A DNA stretch of 64,000 nt from Acridotheres tristis (Eukaryota; Chordata; Aves; Passeriformes; Sturnidae), in assembly GCA_037013685.1 (NCBI GenBank), contig CM072886.1:70025859-70089858 (forward strand). The letters run 5' to 3'. The notes beneath the pieces were generated by a model. That model was given only the letters and a program-made list of their open reading frames with translations, was not told the DNA's origin and did not search any database. Positions 11,073-23,856 of the stretch are shown here, in pieces. Position 1 is the stretch's first letter, and every line of letters begins with the position of its first letter. Position numbers and translations under genes: made by a program.

Positions 11073-14000
11073 GCTGTGACACAACAGATTAACTCTACCC
11101 TTATGGAGTTTGCTTAAGTTCTTAGAGAAAGATGCACAAAGACAGAGAATAGATCCTACTCTCTCATTCTAGCAGATTACGGTGTGAATGAACAAGTATA
11201 TGTGCCTTTACTGCCCCCAAATCATGTCTAATTTAGAGTTGTTGCTAGAAAGATACAAACTACTCTCTGGCTTCATCATAATATGAAGTGTTTACCAGCA
11301 GTATGTTTGGAAGAAAAGGAGGGTTCTATCCTTGAAGCTCTAATTGATATTTAATTTTGTAGATGATGTGGGAACACATTAGAAATATTCTGACATTTTC
11401 TAGATGCTTACCCAACCAGCACCAATAAAGTCTGTCAGGCAAACTGAGCCTGCTTAAATCCCAAACAATTCTACGGAGCCAACTGGCAGTGACAGTATCT
11501 GGACTGCAGGCTCTGGATTCACAGCTTCCCTATGCAGGAGAGTCACTTCCTAATCCCCCAGCAAGACCCTGAAGCGAGACGAACTCTCTGTACTCAAGCA
11601 GTCTTGCTGGAAGGACTCTCCCCTGGCTCAAACATCATGTGCAAGTGTTACATCTCAGGTGTGCGACAGGGGAAAGCATCAACAACTCATTGTCAAAGCC
11701 TGAGGAACCAAAGGTGAGGAAAGCATTAACGGAGGAGGAGAAAAATGGCTAAGTAGTGACTTCTGCATTTACTGTGTCAGATGTGAGAGTCTGTGGTACG
11801 GAATAGGGCATTCTAGGTAAGGATCTGGTGATCTGTTGCTTGGATTTTATCTTATTGCAAGGCCAAGACAAAGGAGCAATGTCCAAGTCCCTAGGGGAAT
11901 TTGAATGAGTCAGAGACGCCAGGACCCTAGGGTGTCCTTGAGGCTGTTCTATCTAATGTGAGGAATGTGATTCTGCTGGCCTGGAGACAAGACTACAAGG
12001 AAAATGATTAAGTCTTTAAGGAAAATCTGCAAAAAAATTACTTTCTTACCATGGAGGGGAAAAGGTTCAAGTGACATTAGTTGAATAAAGAAAAAAAAGT
12101 ATTCCAGCTAACTTCAAAAAATAGAATATTCCAAATTTATCATATTCACTTATTTTCAGTGTCATATTTATATATTTTAATAAATCATATTAATACATTT
12201 TCATATATAGCAAAGAATTTCTTGCTGGATATTTTCAGTAATAGCTAAGTTTCATGTGCTCAGAAGCTGTAACACTGCAGACTTGTTCATAATTGACTTG
12301 GACTTAAAACGCTGTTGTTAAGTTTGGGCTTACTTTACAATTATATCTCTCTTATGACCATTTAAATCTGAAAGTCTTCATCTAATAATTTTCTCAAATG
12401 TGAATAAGCTTTTACAGCACTGAAACTCAAATGCTTTTTTCTTTATTGTCCACAAGGCTTGCCTTTGTAAATACCAGTCATAAATGGAACAAAATGTCAC
12501 TTTTCCAGTGTACAGATAGCTGATGAAATTTTAATCTTCTGATAACTTTTTTTTGTATCTTTGTTATATAAACCCATATACTCTAGAGATCATTCCTGTA
12601 AATACACCATTGAAATAACAAAACAAAATAGAGCCAAGAGAGAATTCAAACTGAAAGATTTGTGGGTTTAAACTAGAGGTGCTTTATAAAGACATCAAGT
12701 ACACTATGTAATTGCAGCCAGCAGCCGTTGATTATAATGTCTTTCAGTGTCATTTTTTTTTATTCAGTTCCCTCAGCATGAAACAAGGTGCAGAACTATA
12801 AAAATAACTAAATGCCGCAGAAATACTAAGATAACTATTACCTCCATCCTGCACTGGGAACTATTAACATGGAGGTTTTGTACAATACAACTGATTTAAT
12901 CCTAGTGGACCTAGTGAGACCATCAGGCCTCACAAAAGCACACACTGACAAAAGAGGGGAAGTGAGAAGTGTATCCCCTTCTTAAATTCATGAACGGCTG
13001 TGGCAAAAGATGATGTACAAATTAATTCAATATCTGGTGAGTGAACTGATGATGGTGTTTGTCTGTCCTCAGAGATTATGATTTTTTTTTCCCCGGGCAT
13101 TTGAAAGAAGCCTTAGGGTCATCTTCCTCCAGAGATGCCCACTCTCAGTCTCTATAGCTGGCTGCACTGGGAATGTATCTTTCATTCACTGAGCAGAAAG
13201 TCACAACACACAAGACAGAAGAATGGCACAGAAAAGTTCCAATGTTTTGATTGTATGACTGCATTAAGTGGCATTTCTGTGGTCATTCAAGAAAATCTAT
13301 AGAAGGGCTGGAACCTGGACCTAGATTCTTGAGTCTTACAGCAGTATTGTAATCAAGTCATTCTACCTGTGCTTTAAGCACCACGAGCAGCTTTGCTGCA
13401 CAGTGCTGAACATTGGTGTGAGTTGGAGGGTATATGGATAATGAAGCTGGAGCACCTGGAAAAGGATCTGACATTTCCTGGGTGTGAAGGCAGAGCAGCA
13501 GCCTTACGTAGGCATCACAGGCTGGTCACCTCTGCGAGGAGAGGTATGGGAGAGGAAAGACAAACACAGCCCTAGCTGATCTTGTCCTCTTTGTGAGCTA
13601 CCTCTGGGTGGTAACACAGAGCAGGAGCTGTTCTTGCTTCCAGCTTCTCTTGCCTTTTGCAGGTGGCGTAGGGACAGGCCCCCACAGCATTTCACTGTCC
13701 CCCTGCAGCAGAAAGAACCCTGGTAATGCTGTGTTCTAATCTAAACCAGGGGCAGGTATGTGACTAGCAGATAATACAGACTAATACTGTAAATTATGTT
13801 TAAGTTGTTCCTTGATAAAGACTAAAACAGCCAAGCAATCAACTATGCTTAGTAGAAGAACACATCAATAGTGCTCCTACTGCTATACATATCTGATATG
13901 CGTATTTTTTATTCCTGATGAATACCTTAATGGCAGAGAGTAGCACATGTGCACGGAACTACAGCCAGAGTTTCCAGCAGTACCTAAAGCAACTCTGAAG

Positions 14001-17000
14001 CCATGAAAATTCTATAGGAAAATCTTATTTCTTGGTGCAGTACTTGATTTAAGTCTGCAGTGTTGTAATCGTGTTGTGCAAGTTCCTGTTTTTCTCAGAT
14101 ATGCAATTAGCTACTACCAAATTATAAGGTTGTGGTTTTCCCGAACCCTTTTTATTTATTTATTTAAGTATGTTAAAACAGAGAACTAGCAATCTCTTCA
14201 AAACAGGTGTGTCGTCACAAAGAAATTCAGTCTGTCCTATGCATCAAAATTTAATGTCTGAAAAGGATCCTAGCCTTCCTACCCAGATAATAGAAACACT
14301 CTTAGGTGACCATCAAGGACCTAATTTAAAGTGCTTTGTCTCCCACTGAAAAAGCTAGCAGTCTGAATACTTGTTTTATTTCTGTTTAGACACTGCAATT
14401 TGGAAGTCTCCTACACAGGCTCTTAGAAGTGATCAGTGACATTTAGGCTTTTCATTGTACAAAAAGTAGAGTTATTTTAAACAAGTCTCCAGTCTGGGAA
14501 AGCTATGGGATGCCACCACTCAAAAATATCTGGTAAGAAAACTGTTAAAAATCTTTGGATACATTAAATAAAAATCTGGTCAGCTTCTCCCTTAAAACTG
14601 TTTCCCTCGCACTAGGTGAGATACCCTGTCTTGCCTTATTCCACACACACTCAGCCAACAATTTATTAGGTATCTACTCTCATGCCATCTGAGGAAAATT
14701 ATCCACAAAGTCCCATAAATAAGACAGAACCACAGGCAACAGATCCTTTCAGTGCTGATCAGCAATTACTCAAAGCCAAAGTGTCAGCGATACTCTCCAA
14801 ACACAGGAGAGAAATCTGGGCTTGCAGATGCTTTAGAGGCATTGCAGCTCTCCCTCAAGTATTGTAGTGTGATAATGAAGGCAGAGGCTACACTGCCACA
14901 TGCATAGCCAGGAATAAAAGAAAGGAGGAGGTAGGGCGTCTTTTTCAATAGGCACAGGCATATCTTCTCATCAAAGACTGACTATTTTTGACAGTAGCAA
15001 TTAGGCAGTTCAATAACAGACACGAGTAAAAGAAAATTCTTTGACAGAGGTGTTTTGTATGTGCTTTGGGCAGAGTGCATGTTATTGTAAAATATGATAT
15101 TAATTGCTAAAATCCTGATTTAATTCCATCAGAAGAAACTCAGATACTCTAGTAACAGAACCATTTTAGCAAGTGAGGGCAAACAGGTAAGCAGAGTTCC
15201 CACAATTCTAATTTAGGCATGCTAGAATTTATGCACTTTTCCCGTGTAGAAAAGAGATTATTCTTTTCTATTTTTTCTTTACAACTGTCTGTAACGTCAC
15301 ATTTCTAGAATAGCCACGATGCCAAATGGGATGGCTGCTGTCTTACTTCTTTTTTTCTTTTAGTGACACTAATATCTTTTTTTGCCTATGTTTCACAGTT
15401 CCCTGCTACAGTGACTCTCCTCACTACCCCTACTCCCAGTGTTCCCCACTGCATCTGTGGTAGAGCAAAGCAGTTGTCTTTCTTAAGCAGTTTTCTACTC
15501 ACCAGATGCTGCCTGCATCTTCCTCTCTGCTAGAGGCTCAGTGCTCCGTACATTTTTCCTGACTTCTTGACAGAAACATATGCTAATTTCCCACTCTGAA
15601 GTTAGGCAAAAACAAATGAGGTGGGATATAAGGTACTGGAACCTGGGCATGATAGAAATAGCTATAGAAACTTTGAGTTTGCATTTGATTGTCAGGAGTT
15701 TTCTTATCTATCAGAGACTTTCTTGGCCATTTACCAATGTGAAATGGGTGCAGAGTGCTACCAAATCAGAAATGCATGCAATTCTCAGCTCATTGTGGGC
15801 AACTCCATCTGTGCAAATATGCTCCAATGGGAGAAGTCAACTAGAAAATACAGAGATGCCCATTAAGACTGATTTCATTATGAATGTGCTATTAAAAGAA
15901 CTGTAGATTAGGAGGTCATGTCTCTTTTTTGATGAAAAGGTCTGTTATTTCTTTGATCACGATAGTAACTGGCTACACTAAAACACTATAGATTCTCTAA
16001 AAGCTTCTTAATGTTACCCTTATTAACTATGAAGCCTAAGAAGCTGTAGCAATAGAGAGGAGAGCTAATGAAGATGGGCTGGCCTCCCTTCTTAGATCTT
16101 TTGATCCTACTTGTGATCCTGTTAAGGATCTGGAAGATCTTCTCAAGCAGGGCTAGACTGGATGGCAGAGGGTTGAGGTAGCCACGAGGATAGCCCAGGA
16201 GGGCTAGCATGAGGAAGCAGCTGCAGCAGCGAGGGGGACTGACCATTTCTGAGTGACTTCAGAGTTATTAGGACTGAATAATGAGCATTAAAATGGGAAT
16301 AAGGCATGCTTGTGGTTCATTCAGGGTGAATAAATACCATGCTATGCTGGCAGGGATGTTCTAGCAATTTGACAAATAGGACATTCTGTTTCCAAAAGGA
16401 TGATATTTATTCATTGTTCAAGTGCATGACAGAAGCATCTACACTCAACCTGTGACTTCAGGTGAGGCGATAAACTTTACCACTTCAGTGTGATGACTCA
16501 TTATTTGACTGCGGTTTTGTGAACAGTGAGTGATGTTTCTGAAACTCTTGAAGTTTCTTGAATAGGCATATTTGCTTTTCAAATCACTAATCTAAGAGGT
16601 GGCTTTCTTCTTTGAGAAGGGCCTTTTAATATATTTTTGCTAGTAATTTTATGTTTCTCAGAATATGAAAATGTATAAAAGAATAATGTTACTTGTGACT
16701 GAATGGCTTCTGAAGTATTTCATAATGCCACTTATGCTACTATTTCTTTGAACAACCTTAATGAGTTGCTTAATTAGAAATACTGAGGAAATTTGAATGG
16801 AACGATTTTATTTTTTTTTAATCTTGGTTCACACAGCTCTGTGTACATACATTGTGAAAATCAAATACTATACAGGTGACTAACCCCTTTGCTTGTACTG
16901 TTAAACCATACTCCTCTGGTGAGGAGTTTTCTCTGGGCATTGAAACCAATAAAATACACGTGATTAAATCCCTGTAAAAATGTTTCTTCTTAGGAATAGA

Positions 17001-19464
17001 AAAAAAAAACCAACAACATCAACAGAAGTCAGGAAAGACTGCAATCTGACTTATAAAATTTGGTGTTTCTGGTATTGCTAAATTCTTTGCAATTATATGT
17101 GGAACCTCTTTGGGATGTAGAGAGGTTTTTTTGCAAGTGGAGTCTATAATGGAATTACTGAAATCTTCCCCTTGTGTAATGGAGGCTTTAATATGGTGCT
17201 TTATTTTTAAAATCTGTTCCAGACAGATTCTTTCCTATTGTTTTCCATGTAAGGGAACTGGAGTCATCCTTCAACTCTTAACTATATTGTTAATGCTAAA
17301 TAACTATGTGATCATCATATGCAGCAAACTGGGGATTGGAAGCTTCTAGGACGGCTCTGCTTTTATGTTTTAGACAATTGAAGGAGCTAATCCTAAAACT
17401 ACAGAACGTATGATTCAAGTGGTTGTTCTCAGTCCAGGATTCAGTACAACATTGCTCTGTGCAAGCCAATGAAGACAGCAAAATTGGCCTGTGCTCACCA
17501 GAGTTTTTGGTTTTGATTCTGAATTAATTCCATGGAGTTGCCAGGATTGATAGCCAAGATCAAAAACACTGGAGAAGTAGTCTGGGAGCAGCAGAATTAA
17601 AAGAAATCATTTCTGTATCATTTGAGCTTTTATGCCTGTAAACAGATGTCCCAGTTAAAAAAAACCCAAGGAGATACTAATTTGGACAAGAGAGACTTAC
17701 TTCTGTTTCCGAAAATCCTTTTAATCAGGCATTCCCCATAGCAGTTAATGCTCAAGAAAATTATTTCCAGTAAGAAAAGAAATGTGACCACCTAAGGTGC
17801 CAGTACAATCTCTGATGCTTCACATCAGAGAGGGGTAAATCATCTGTTGTTCCATCAATGGAAAGATTCCATGTGTCTTAAGTATTTTCTTGAGCCAAAT
17901 CTAAACTTCTCTGATACTCTTACAGAAAGCAGTGAACAGAAACAATCAGCCTCAGTCTTGTTGAAACTGTTAATTTTGTGTCAGTAGAGCCAGCAAGTCA
18001 CTCCTAATTTTTTAAAAAAATGTTTCTTAGTTTTACTATTGCTTCTTTCAATTTTTGTTACTCTTACTGGAAAAAATTCGGTTTGCCTGGTTTTCATGAC
18101 AAGAGCTTAAATGACTGGAACTTAAATACGACTTGAAGTGACCAAATGTTTGATGACTATATCCAGAGAAATCCATGCTTTTGCAACAAAAAATGCAATT
18201 AATTAAATCTCAGACATTTCTAAAAATTGGACTTATTTGCACTCAAAATATGTTCCACTTCAGTATCTTAAATATTACATGCACTTCTAGTGCATTTTGA
18301 CTATCATCAGCTTGGGCTGCTTCCTTCTGGAGAGATAAAAGCCTTCTTCCTGTCAAGGTCACTTAGCTTTGATTCTGAAGTCCTCCCAGTTCCTGCTTTC
18401 TTGTTTCCTTCTCACCTCTAGTTATGGGAAAACTGATATAAGCCGAAAATTGTCAAATTGTCCTGCAAACATTAGTGCTATTCACCTAAGGTACCCATAT
18501 AGTCTGTTACCAAGGAGTATGATCACTTAATAATCTTTGCTGTATTTATTTTCAGTGTAGTACTGTGAGAATTGTAAAACTATCATTCCTGAACATTGAA
18601 AGTGAATGTAAAGACCAGACCTTCAAAGACATTTAAAAACCTAACTCTTACTGCAATCAAGTCAATGGCATTTAAGCCTCTTATACCCTGACATTTTAGA
18701 CCTAATGCAGAAACAGAAGATTACATGGACACAAAAAAATCTGAGAAATTATTGTAAACAGAACATGGATAAACTCATAAATACATATACGTTTCTTTTT
18801 CACTACTCTTTAAGATTGAAGGCTTTTCTACAGAAGTCTTGACAACTTTGCTTTTAATGATCTCTTCTTATGATCTCTTCTTAAAGAAGCTGTAAGTCAT
18901 TTACAGTTTTATGACATTTCTTGCCTGCTGGATGAAGACAAGTTTAAAAACAAAATTGAGGTTACACCAGCAGTTTATTAGCTCTATCTACACATTATCT
19001 ATTGGATTGTCTTGTGACAAAATGTTGTTTCTTCAGTTGCATAACAAATCCATAATTTTTCTGTTTTAAACCAGAAATTAGATTCTTTGTCCTATTTAAA
19101 ACCCTTCCAACTTAGCCACCACACAGGTGCTGGGTACACACAGGTAATGTGAGGGGAATTCTTCCCCAGAATTATCTGCCTCTTCTCCCTTCTCATAATC
19201 ACTAACCAATAGCCCTTTCTTCTGATTTACTGCAATCTGTTTCAGCTTGTAGGTGGTAATATGACTGTTTTCCAACTATGGGCACTTGTAAAGCAGTAGG
19301 GATTACTCAAGATTCAGTCTGTCTATGGAAAAACAAGATCCAATCTACTTCAGTCGAAGATGTATGGTTTTAGATGTTCATTCCTTTCTGTTTATAAATG
19401 CTGAAGTTTGTCGGAAATGTGATACATTGTCACTTGGTACCATATTCCAAGTGTTGAGCTTACA
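11073..19464. other. Intron 1 segment without recognisable genes
   Basis: AT-rich unique sequence. It includes short homopolymer runs and a perfect 13-bp tandem duplication (ATGATCTCTTCTT, 18857-18882). Short overlapping frames at 15.58-15.9 kb and a signal-peptide-like minus frame at 15986-16246 have no support as genes. I see no clear transposon. Confidence 0.6.
18857..18882. repeat. 13-bp perfect tandem duplication
   Basis: Two exact head-to-tail copies of ATGATCTCTTCTT. A small slippage event. Confidence 0.9.
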
Positions 19465-19507
19465 TGTGTATATATATGTATTTAAATATATATATATATA
19501 TATTTAA
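19465..19507. repeat. (TA)n microsatellite with a 26-bp palindrome
   Basis: Mixed TG/TA repeats lead into a pure TA stretch. Positions 19482-19507 form a perfect palindrome with TTAAA and TTTAA at its ends around eight TA units, so it could extrude a cruciform. Confidence 0.93.
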
Positions 19508-22500
19508 GCCAGTACCTGTGTGCTGTACACTACTACCTAAACTGATAATCACTATTTTAATCATAAAGTTCAATGAACTTTAATTTCAGTGCTGAATAGT
19601 TCAAGTGATTCCTTAATGTTAGTATTCAGAATAGGATGAAGGCTAAAAACCACAAGTCACTCTTCCTCGAAGTAGAAGTGTGACTCTATCAGATGTGAAC
19701 AGCTTGAAGGAAAACCTCAGGTGTTGGGGGGAATAATATGGAACACTTTGACAGCAGTTTATTTGGCTGTAGCTGGAAAAAGAACGGGTAAGAAGAGTTT
19801 TACTGACATAAGCATTGATGTAATTGGCATGTACAAGACTGCATCAGCAGTACCAGTGTGAGCACAGCTTTTATAGCCCTGCACCTTAGGAAATAAGATG
19901 TTACCACTGCTACTGAAAAATTGCAGATTTTGTTTTACCTTAACACAGGGCACTTAGGCTTTGCCTGGGCCTGAGCTTACATTAGCTTGTTTTGGCTCAA
20001 TCAGCATTTGCCCAACAGATGACTAATATCCAACTTATTCTGGGTGTTATCTTCACTCTGTAAAATGTCATGGTTTTACCCTAAAGAAATTACAGCATGT
20101 ATGTTGTTTCCAACACCTCTTCAGTGAGTAACCGGTAGCTAAAGTTGGGCACAAATTTAAAAAGTGGTATTAACAGACGGCGTAAAAAACTCAAGCAGCC
20201 ACATCACTAAAGATATTCCTCCCAGTGAAGAGTTTAAAGTGCTAATTATTTGCTGTTGCTACTCATAAGAAAGGTGAGTGTGATATAACAAAAGGAGGTA
20301 GATACCAGGAAGTTCATGAGTAACAAACTGGGTTGTACTATTAATGGGAATTAGCAATAAATAGATAATAAGAACTATAAATATTAGCATTGTTGTAACT
20401 GGACTTGGCATAACTGTTTGATTAATTTTGATTTTACTGTTGAAATAATAATTAGACTAAGAATAAACTCAAATTATCGGCTCTGCATAAAATGTGTGTC
20501 CTCCTGTGCCCATAACAAGATTTTGACTGTAATACTCTTTGTCAGATGGGCAATTTTTGTGCAGCAGAAGTGTGGAAAAAGGGAAAATAATAAGTAGCAG
20601 CAAGGAGAAAGAGGAGTGGCGGCAAAGAGGCTTCCAGCTTGGCAGCGCTTCAGAGCAGGGACACAGCTGGTTATCCAGCTGTGATCCTGGGATGCAGCCA
20701 GCAAGGAAGACTCAGGGCACACCCCTCAGATGTACCTTTTCATGAATTTATATTAATCTCATGCCAGCAGCACTCTGACACGCCGACCGCCAATGCAGCG
20801 GCTGTGTTCCAGCCCAGCAAATTATTTGAGTGGGTGTCCCTCCCCTGTGCCATCCTTTCAGAGCAGCACTGAAGGAAGGGCACTGTGTGCAGTCACGAGG
20901 GCTGTGATTGCTCTCTTGGTCACAAGATAATTTTTGCTCTTGAAGCAGCCCCTATTCTCAGCAGTTTTGCACCACAGGGACAAGCCCCATGCCAAAACAG
21001 AGAGTGTCAATTCATTAGTCAAGGCTGACTGAAATTCGGAGCTGCATCTCAGAGGTGCAGTCCGTATGGATGGCTGAGGGAAATGTGGATGAGGGTGACT
21101 TTAGGGAGCCTTGCTTTCTGCCATGCTCTGGGGCCTGAAGTGTCCTCTGACAAAGCCTAGGCAGTCCTGAGGAGCTCTCTAGTCGCCACATCAGCCTGGA
21201 TTTTGCAGTTTAGACTCCACCTCTCCAAATCCAAGACAATCCCTGGACCCATGGCTGATAAAGTATGTGAGCAGAGCTGCTGAAATTCAGTCCCTGTACA
21301 ATGAAGTCTGAGGGAATGTGTCCTTCCTGATGGTGTCTGCAGCTTCTAAAGTTCCTTTATCATCTCCTTAAACAGACCCTGTGGTAAATACAGGGAATCT
21401 GGGAGTGATGGCTGGGTCCCTATTCATATCCAATTGCAGCAAAAGGTGTGAGAGACAAGTTGGTTTCTTCAGTCATAAAAAAATAAAAAGTAACATGCCT
21501 CACTGCTCTTGAAAGCTTAACAGGGAAAGAGAGCATTTCACTTCAGTGGAATTGTGTACCCATTGAACTGACATGGTGGGGAAAGGGCCAGGATGCAGCT
21601 CCTGTGGGGACTCCCACTTAAAAGGCACTCAAGTCATGAGTCCTGAATAAGCATATGAAAGAAAATGAGTTGTCTTTAAGGAAAAAATGGCAGTGTCTGG
21701 TCTGCCTTGCCATTCCTTCTCAAATGGAGGAGTACAATATATCACCCCTGCTTAAACTCTGCATAATTTTTTAAGCTTAACATTTGGATTTATTAATAAT
21801 GCAACTTCCCTGCTCCATTCCCCCAAGATAAGAATTCAATCTTTTTTTTTTCCCCAGAAGCTGCATTTTTATGCATACTTATGGGCAGGCCAGGTTTGCA
21901 GAAGGTGACTCCCTACAGAAAATGTGTGGCTTCTTAATGTCAATTTGTTTCTGCATTTGCTGGAGGACCCTGTAGTAATCTGGATGAATACTTGCTGTAA
22001 ATTGATAACAAGATATGATGTCCTAGAAAGTATACGCTAGCATAAAACATGAGGGAAAAAGAATCCTCATTCCTTTTTAAATTAGCCAAGTTGTTATAAA
22101 ATGGAGAGATTTCCCTTTGTGTTCTGAAGTAATATATAAGGTGGGATTTTTTATTACAGTTGTTTGGTGAACGGGACGAGAAAGAGGCAGATAATGGATG
22201 AATGTGCTTTGTCTGACATGGAGGGATGTAAGCACAGCTTGTGGCTGGGGGTGAAAGAAAGATTAATTGTCAGTTGGTCTATTGTGCAAAATTTTGACAG
22301 ACTTCTATGTAGTGTAGTGTGGAATCTACACTTTTTAAATGTCTTTTTCTTTCCCTGGGTATATGTGAGCACAATACTTGTAGTGCTAGGTGTAGCAGGA
22401 ACGACATTAAAATGCAAAACTGCAGGAAGAAAATCAGAAGTAGAATGGGTTGCTATTTTGCTTCTGAACATTTCAGAGCCTGGGAGGGATGGGAAAGAGA

Positions 22501-23030
22501 TGGCAGACAACTTTGGTTTCGTCAAACAGAATTTTCTTCTGGGTTTAAAAAGAAGTGCATGCTTCCATTGCATCTCTTTCACCCACTCTGAGGGGATGGT
22601 ACCCCATGAACATTCCAGGTATCTAACCCTATTCCTCATCTGCTTGGCTGGGTAAAATCAACCTTGTGGCCATGGGTCAGTCCTCTTCTGCCTTTTGCCT
22701 GCAGCTGCTCTTGTTTAGTCATGATTAGCTTTTTATCCTGAATTGCTTCTAATTACAGGCTATTTTATCCTACTTTATTTTAATCCAAATAGTAGAAGGG
22801 CAAAATCCATACATTCTATTTTAGACAAGGAAAAAAGATCTGAACAAAATTTTAAACTGTTTTTTATACTTATTGTTATTTATAGGCTTGATCTCCAACC
22901 CCATGCCCCAGCTCACCTCTGTACCAAACCACATTAAGCCTTAATGTGAAAATCTTTAGGGTGAGATCATAACAAATAAATAGCTGTTTACCCATGAGTC
23001 CTTTCTATTGTTCCTCTTTTGTGTCTGTTT
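19508..23030. other. Intron 1 segment without recognisable genes
   Basis: Unique sequence. 22154-22655 is open on both strands for about 160 codons, but the translations show no domain, no repeated motif and no splice signals at sensible places, so I treat them as chance. The 20.6-21.5 kb part is somewhat GC-richer than its surroundings. Confidence 0.55.
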
Positions 23031-23052
23031 GTGTGTGTATGTGTGTGTGTGT
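23031..23052. repeat. (TG)n microsatellite
   Basis: Eleven TG units with one interruption (TAT) on the + strand. Confidence 0.95.
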
Positions 23053-23836
23053 TATAGTATCTCTGTCGTTTAATAGGATCAAAGTCATCTGACTTTTGTA
23101 TTCTCATAGCTGGTCACAGGCTATGTGAACATTTCTCAAATTCAGCCTTCCACCCAGGACGTGTACTAGCTCTCAAGGAGGCATAAAGGAAATATCCCAA
23201 TCCAATGACTGCTGCAGATGTGTTCAATAAAAACAGGGCTGTAACTACACAAATTACCTTTGCTAAGCTGCAGGGTGCTGCAGAACTGCTGGAATGAGTT
23301 TCTCCCTGCCACACTTTTCATTCTCTCTGCTGGTTGTGAATGAATACAAATTAAGAAGAAATCCCCAAAAGAGGTTATAGGCCTGTACAAATATCTTACA
23401 AGAGAATTGGGCTGCTCATGCAGGTCGTTTTTTACATTGCAGGAAGTTTTAGGAAGAAAGGGATGTCACCTTAGAAGCCTGCGTAGGGCAGGAATGCGAG
23501 ATGATCAGACTTGCAATTTCATTACGAGTCTTGCAGTAATTGTTATTTTAATTAAAGTCCCAGCTCTTGGAGATGGGTTAATGTTGGAGAAATTCCATTT
23601 TCTTTTAGGAAAGCATGTTTCTAGACTGATGTTTGCCAAACAATATTTGGAAATATAACCTCTGTCCCTAGCCTGCTAGCTCAAATGCAATGAAAGCTAA
23701 TCTGAATGCACAATGTGTTTTCCTTGTTTGAGACAAAACACCTCTTGAGTGGAAAGCAAAATTAATACACAATGGGGCTGGGCCCCAGACTTTCAAACGT
23801 GGCATAGTTAATACTGGATGTTTAAATCCAAGACCT

Positions 23837-23856
23837 GATTGAGATTGAGATTGAGA
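23837..23856. repeat. (GATTGA)3 short tandem repeat
   Basis: Three consecutive perfect hexamers on the + strand. Confidence 0.85.

Noticed and set aside
15986..16246. Minus-strand small frame with signal-peptide-like start and dibasic sites, suggestive of a neuropeptide
   Set aside because: No known peptide motif follows the dibasic sites, and the resemblance is only compositional.
22154..22655. About 160-codon frames open on both strands at the same place
   Set aside because: No recognisable domain, no splice or promoter context, and two complementary open frames in AT/GC-mixed intron are compatible with chance.
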